Shown one piece after another: positions 59,962-64,000 of a stretch of 64,000 nucleotides of DNA. Origin of the DNA: Eptesicus fuscus (Eukaryota > Chordata > Mammalia > Chiroptera > Vespertilionidae). Where the stretch lies: contig NC_072475.1 of assembly GCF_027574615.1 (NCBI RefSeq), positions 28,509,501 through 28,573,500 of the forward strand, given 5' to 3'. How positions within the stretch are numbered: position 1 is the stretch's first letter; each line of letters starts with the position of its first letter. Both the position numbers and the translations under genes were made by a program. Below the pieces are notes generated by a model. That model searched no databases and was not told the origin of the DNA. It worked only from the letters and a program-made list of their open reading frames with translations.

Positions 59962-60081
59962 CATATACATTGTATATATATATATACAATTTGCATTATT
60001 AGGCATATATATATATATATATATATATATACATTTTAAAACAGAATACATATATATATACATGCCTAATAATGCAAATTG
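59901..60081. repeat. interleaved inverted repeats with (TA)n linkers
   Basis: TGTATTCTGTTTTAAAATGT (59901-59920) is complemented at 60031-60050. CAATTTGCATTATTAGGCA (59987-60005) is complemented at 60063-60081. The four arms are joined by TA runs, order A, B', A', B. Confidence 0.92.
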
Positions 60082-60270
60082 TCCCCTCAGGAGTTTGACC
60101 AGGAGACGAGAAGTTCAATCGCTCGCTATGATGTGTGCTGACCACGAGGGAGCGGCACGGAACAAAGGAAGGCTCCGGCCGGCTGGCAGCCAGAAGGCCC
60201 AAATTGGCCCTGATCGCCAGCAGGCATAGGGACCCTACCCATGCACGAATTTCATGCACCTGGCCTCTAG
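60053..60270 (+). mobile_element. HeliBat-type Helitron, short
   Basis: TATGCAAATTG-type 5' region (here CCTAATAATGCAAATTGTCCCC), hairpin ATGCACGAATTTCATGCAC, GGCCTCTAG end at 60270. The 5' end lies in the rearranged TA tract so its first base is uncertain. Confidence 0.85.
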
Positions 60271-61269
60271 TCAAATTATAAAGAGACAACTATAAATAGT
60301 TAAGGTTTATCTATGTAATGGGTCAAGATCCTAGTGAGAGGTATATCCTGGATTTTCTTTTGCTTTATAAAAACACACACATGCACAATAAACAAACAAA
60401 CATAAGCTGCTTGTAGACAGTAATGATTCAAATGATATTCCAAAGACATGTTTTTGTTGAGTAGTTCAAGGTTTAGAATAAAGACTCTAAATAAGTTTTG
60501 TCCAACCCTTCACTATACAATGAGGAAACTGGAGTCCCAAATAATTGAGAAACAAGCCATAAAGATAATGTTTGACAGTGAAAAATATCTCTTCTTTTAC
60601 TTTCTTTATATATACCATGAGGGTGGTCACTTGAAGTATCAAAAGAGAAAGAAACTAGATGTTTGACCTCTTGGATTTCAGGCTTCAGATTTAGAGATGA
60701 TTACATAAGAGGCCAGAAAAAAAAAAAGGAGGGGGAAGTCAGAAAAAAAAAAGAATTCTTACAAACAGATTCCTGCTGGCCCACGCTTCCACTGTCTCAG
60801 GATCACAGCATGTCTCAATGGTCTGAGGCCACACTGTGGGAAAACAACTTATTCCTAGAGGCCCAAAGCACCGCCCTCTAATAAAATCTGCCTAAATCTT
60901 TCTCTGTATCTGTCAATTTGGGAGAATTCTATAAATTCACCCCTAAAAAGTAATTGTTCTTTGATGAAGTCCGTTGACCTCTCAGGTCCCATGTCCTACT
61001 TTAATGGCCATTTTGCCAAAGGAGGGGGAAAAATATATGTGATGTAGTAGACTTCTACAAGGGGTTTTAGTTTGACAATATTTTTATCCCACAAAATTAT
61101 GTACTGTTGTGAATCTTAAATATTTCATGTAGTTTGGCAAAGAAAATTACTTCATATTATTTTATTTCATAATAGATATATATTTTATAAATATATTTTA
61201 GATGTTTCTAACCTTTGTGATATGGAGCTATTGTAGCTACTGATTTAATTGCAACTGAAGGTGGAGATT
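60271..61269. other. intergenic, nothing recognised
   Basis: A-rich runs near 60718 and 60745; no repeat family assigned. Confidence 0.45.
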
Positions 61270-61285
61270 AAAAGTTTTAACTTGG

Positions 61286-61540
61286 GCCCTAGCTGGTTTG
61301 GCTCAGTGGCTAGAGTGACCACTCGCGGACTGAAGAGTCTCAGGTTTGATTCCGGTCAAGGGCATGTACCTTGGTTGCAGGCTCAATCCCCAGCCCTAGT
61401 TGGAACATGTGCAGGAGACAACCAATCTATGTGTCTCTCTCACATCAATGTTTCTCTCTCTCAATCTCTCCCCCTCCCTTCCACTCTCTCTAAAAATCAA
61501 TGAAAAAATATCCTAGGGTGAGGTTTAACAACAACAACAA
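61286..61540 (+). mobile_element. Ves SINE with target duplication
   Basis: CCCTAGCTGGTTTGGCTCAG head, CAACCAATCTATGTGTCTC, GGGTGAGGTTTAACAACAAC tail. Flanks AAAAGTTTTAACTTGG (61270) and the same with one extra A (61541). Confidence 0.93.
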
Positions 61541-61559
61541 AAAAGTTTTAAACTTGGAA

Positions 61560-63487
61560 ATGCTTTGGCCACTATATTTCCAAACAATAGAAGTGGAAAT
61601 TTTCAGCTTGAAGCCACACAAGAAGGCCACATTCTCTTCCAGGGCATCTTAAACTTTCTCCTTTTTTAAGGCAACTAACACCTACCAGACATAAAGGATA
61701 AAATCAGCGAAGAAAAACAGGAGCCAAACTACCCTACAGTACAAAGTCAGGCTCCGTAGGAGGAAACTTGAGGGAGGTAGTCAACAACAGATCTTATTGA
61801 AAAAAAAAGCAAATACATTAGGAACTCATTATAAAAACTTAAAGTGAAACTTGGGCAGTCATTTTACTACATTATCTTAGTTTCTAAAACCCTTCTAATT
61901 TCCTCATCCTGTTACATTAGTCATTGCTTTTCACCATTCGAAATTAACCTGTTTTTCTATTTGTTCACTGGTTTACTGTCTTTCTGCCACCAGTAAAAAG
62001 TCAGACCCTTGAAGGCAGAGACCATGTCAGTTTTGTTCATTGGTTTATCCCCGTGTCTAGAACAGTGCCTGGAACACAGTGGAAGCTCAGTTATAATGTG
62101 TGGAAGGAAGGAATGAAGCCCCAGAGCAGACAGACTTGTAACATGTGGAAGAAGATCATAAGAATGCAGGCAATCCCAGGAAAACAGAAATCTGGAACAG
62201 GCCTGAATAAAACTACTATACTCTTAACTGAGCTGATTGTTCTCTTCTCCCTGAATGAAGGAAGCATATTTTTAAACTAGTTCCCTGGTAAGGAACAAAT
62301 TTATGGTATATCATTAACATATAGATTAGCATTTACAGTGTTATACCTAAGTAAGCTCAAGTTGACAGCCTAGGAAAATGAACATTGCTTTTAATGTTAT
62401 GGTTTTAAGCAATCACAATTCTAAAATGGTCTTTATAATATCTTGAATATTGCTGTAGATGAACACCTAGACTTAGAGGACTAGACAGCACAACGTTTCA
62501 GAGGGGGACCTGCATTACACTGAAGGATTTTAGTAGAAGGAGTTACAACTCAGTGATTATGGTCACAGGCTTCTAGCTCAGATAGTATTGGGTTTAAACT
62601 TTGAAATATGGTCATGACCACCATGTCTATTTGCCATATAGTCTTGACTGATTTATATAACATCTTAGTCTCAGTTTCTTCGTCAGAAAGATGGGTAATA
62701 GTATTTCATCGGATTTTTAGTACAGTTAACATAATGTAAAGTGTTTACTTTAGTGCCCGATATATAATTAGGGCTCAACAACGGGTAGCCATTATCATCA
62801 AGATCTCTGCCAAGAATTGCAAAGACAAACAAAAAGGCTCTTGACATCATTAACATGCAAATGGAAAAACTGTGAAATATGTTATATCAAGTCATTGGAA
62901 TGTTGTATTATTTTAGATATTTCTATCTGACAGTTCAAGGTATTCAGAGGAAGGATTCTGCATTTCATCTTTATAGGTGACAATCTTCACTCTAACACTT
63001 TCTTAGCTAAGTGTTGTAAAATCTTGGAAGGCCAGCCTCCTGAATCACACTAATTTAACTGCCACTTTCATGTACAGGAAAGCTTTATAAAAGTTCTCAT
63101 CATTTCTACTTTCCAGACATATTTAAAGCATAAATCAGAACAAAAAAATCTGACATGTCCTAGAAGGCATTGAAACAATGCAAATATTAGATGCAACACA
63201 GAATAAGATTAGCAAAAAACTCAATCTGCTACCATAGATAGTGGATCTCTGCACCTTAAGTAGCACCCTAGAGAGGCGCACACAACACCCACTCTATCTG
63301 AACCTTACTTCCCCATGACCTGGGTAGTGCTGTTTGTTTTATCTGGGAGTCAACTATCTTTTAGCAATATAGAGACTTTGATATCTACGACAGAAATTTG
63401 ATATCTAAAATATCTTAGATAGGATTGTTCTAACATATTAACAGTAATATTAATGCAAGTTCACTGCTTTTGGTTCAAATAGACTAT
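61560..63487. repeat. intergenic with L2- and MIR-like fragments
   Basis: GGCAGAGACCATGTCAGTTTTG...CAGTGCCTGGAACACAG (62015-62090) is L2/MIR-like. 62560-62795 (GACTGATTTATATAACATC...CTCAGTTTCTTCGTCAG...GGGCTCAAC) is a MIR. No exon seen. Confidence 0.5.
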
Positions 63488-63499
63488 ATAAAACATACA

Positions 63500-63733
63500 G
63501 CCGAAACCGGTTTGGCTCAGTGGATAGAGCGTCGGCCTTCGGACTGAAAGGTCCCAGGTTCGATTCCGGTCAAGGGCATGTACATTGGTTGCGGGCACAT
63601 CCTCGGTAGGGGGTGTGCAGGAGGCAGCTGGTCGATGTTTCTCTCTCATCGATGTTTCTAGCTCTCTATCCCTCTCCCTGTCCTCTCTGTAAAAAATCAA
63701 TAAAATATATTTAAAAAAATAGAAAAATAAAAA
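63500..63733 (+). mobile_element. Ves SINE just beyond the SERPINI2 3' end
   Basis: GCCGAAACCGGTTTGGCTCAG to AATCAATAAAATATATTTAAAA; flanks ATAAAACATACA at 63488-63499 and 63734-63745 identical. Antisense to SERPINI2. Confidence 0.95.
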
Positions 63734-63754
63734 ATAAAACATACAAAAAGAATA

Positions 63755-63941
63755 GGAACATTGAATAAATCTTTATTTGCTGGTAATTTCATTTATTCAT
63801 TAATACAGGTCTATGTTAATACAGATTAACACAGGCACAGTTTAACACAGAAAAAGATATACAGAATATATTTGCAAGATGATGATATTTTGACAATCAA
63901 TTCTCTTTCCCAGTAATCACCTTAATCTCTGTGCATTTCAT
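63755..63941 (-). other. SERPINI2: SERPINI2 3' UTR with poly(A) signals
   Basis: Downstream of the stop on the minus strand are two AATAAA hexamers, at 63797-63792 and 63777-63772. The second would place cleavage around 63742-63762, giving a 3' UTR of roughly 180-200 bases. A young Ves SINE (63500-63733, duplication to 63745) lies immediately beyond. Confidence 0.6.
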
Positions 63942-64000
63942 TCACAGTGAATCTAAATCTCTTCCCTTCACATTTTGAGTATCAGGATTTGTCACTCGTC
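63942..64000 (-). CDS. SERPINI2: SERPINI2 C-terminal end (partial)
   Basis: The minus strand entering from the right edge reads (xGA) R-V-T-N-P-D-T-Q-N-V-K-G-R-D-L-D-S-L then TGA at 63944-63942. The partial first codon can be Gly, giving G-R-V-x-N-P, the conserved final beta-strand (s5B) of serpins right after the F-L/F-x-G core. Serpins are secreted suicide-substrate protease inhibitors; the reactive-centre loop and body lie outside the window. SERPINI2 rather than another serpin is chosen because it neighbours ZBBX in the same orientation on human 3q26, and because of the RDLDSL-type tail. Only 18 codons are visible. Confidence 0.72.
   Translation of the reverse strand, partial: RVTNPDTQNVKGRDLDSL

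Overview
This is a nuclear-genome window from a vespertilionid (vesper) bat. The diagnosis rests on repeats. There are about 18 copies of the tRNA-derived Ves SINE. There are about 14 non-autonomous HeliBat-type Helitron units (5' TCCTATATAATAAAAG-like ends, 3' GTGCAC hairpin then CTAG), a class known to be abundant in vesper bats. L1, L2, MIR, hAT, Tigger and mariner remnants make up the rest. There is no bacterial-style gene content, and almost all long ORFs are chance frames inside repeats or GC-rich DNA.

Two real genes are visible, both on the minus strand. From about 22.96 kb down to the left edge lies the 5' part of ZBBX (zinc finger B-box domain containing; a gene of multiciliated cells). 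Five consecutive coding exons were read by eye: 14938-15005 (with the ATG), 12107-12220, 10192-10282, 3327-3375 and 1915-2024. All have consensus splice sites and matching phases. Together they encode about 144 residues and stop just inside the B-box zinc finger; the remaining exons lie left of the window. The gene probably starts in a CpG island at about 22.56-23.1 kb that holds an X-box-like (RFX) site. At the far right, 63942-64000, are the last 18 codons of a serpin ending R-V-T-N-P...L-D-S-L, called SERPINI2, with its 3' UTR and two AATAAA signals. ZBBX and SERPINI2 are neighbours in the same orientation on human 3q26, so synteny supports both calls.

Layout: 1-22.9 kb, ZBBX exons and introns with Ves, Helitron and MITE insertions; 20.0-21.0 kb, tandem or nested mariner copies split by two abutting Helitrons; 22.5-23.1 kb, CpG-island promoter; 23-63.7 kb, intergenic DNA. 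Notable intergenic stretches are 25.7-26.5 kb and 42.1-43.9 kb (5'-inverted L1s), 34.95-37.6 kb (Helitron cluster in a Tigger-like element), 39.5-39.9 kb and 57.1-57.7 kb (LTR-like sequences), 53.4-57.1 kb (deeply nested L1, LTR-retrocopy, Helitron, hAT and SINE stack) and 58.4-60.3 kb (SINE transduction and a foldback rearrangement).

I found no new multi-gene system. The most interesting signals are structural: two Helitron pairs abutting exactly at CTAG|TC; an interleaved inverted repeat that looks like a double template switch; a SINE carrying a 3' transduction and a perfect 98-bp tandem duplication; an LTR 3' end retroposed into an L1; a 51-bp inverted local copy of L1; and a strong plus-strand bias of L1-mobilised insertions. 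All calls are from reading the sequence, with no database search.
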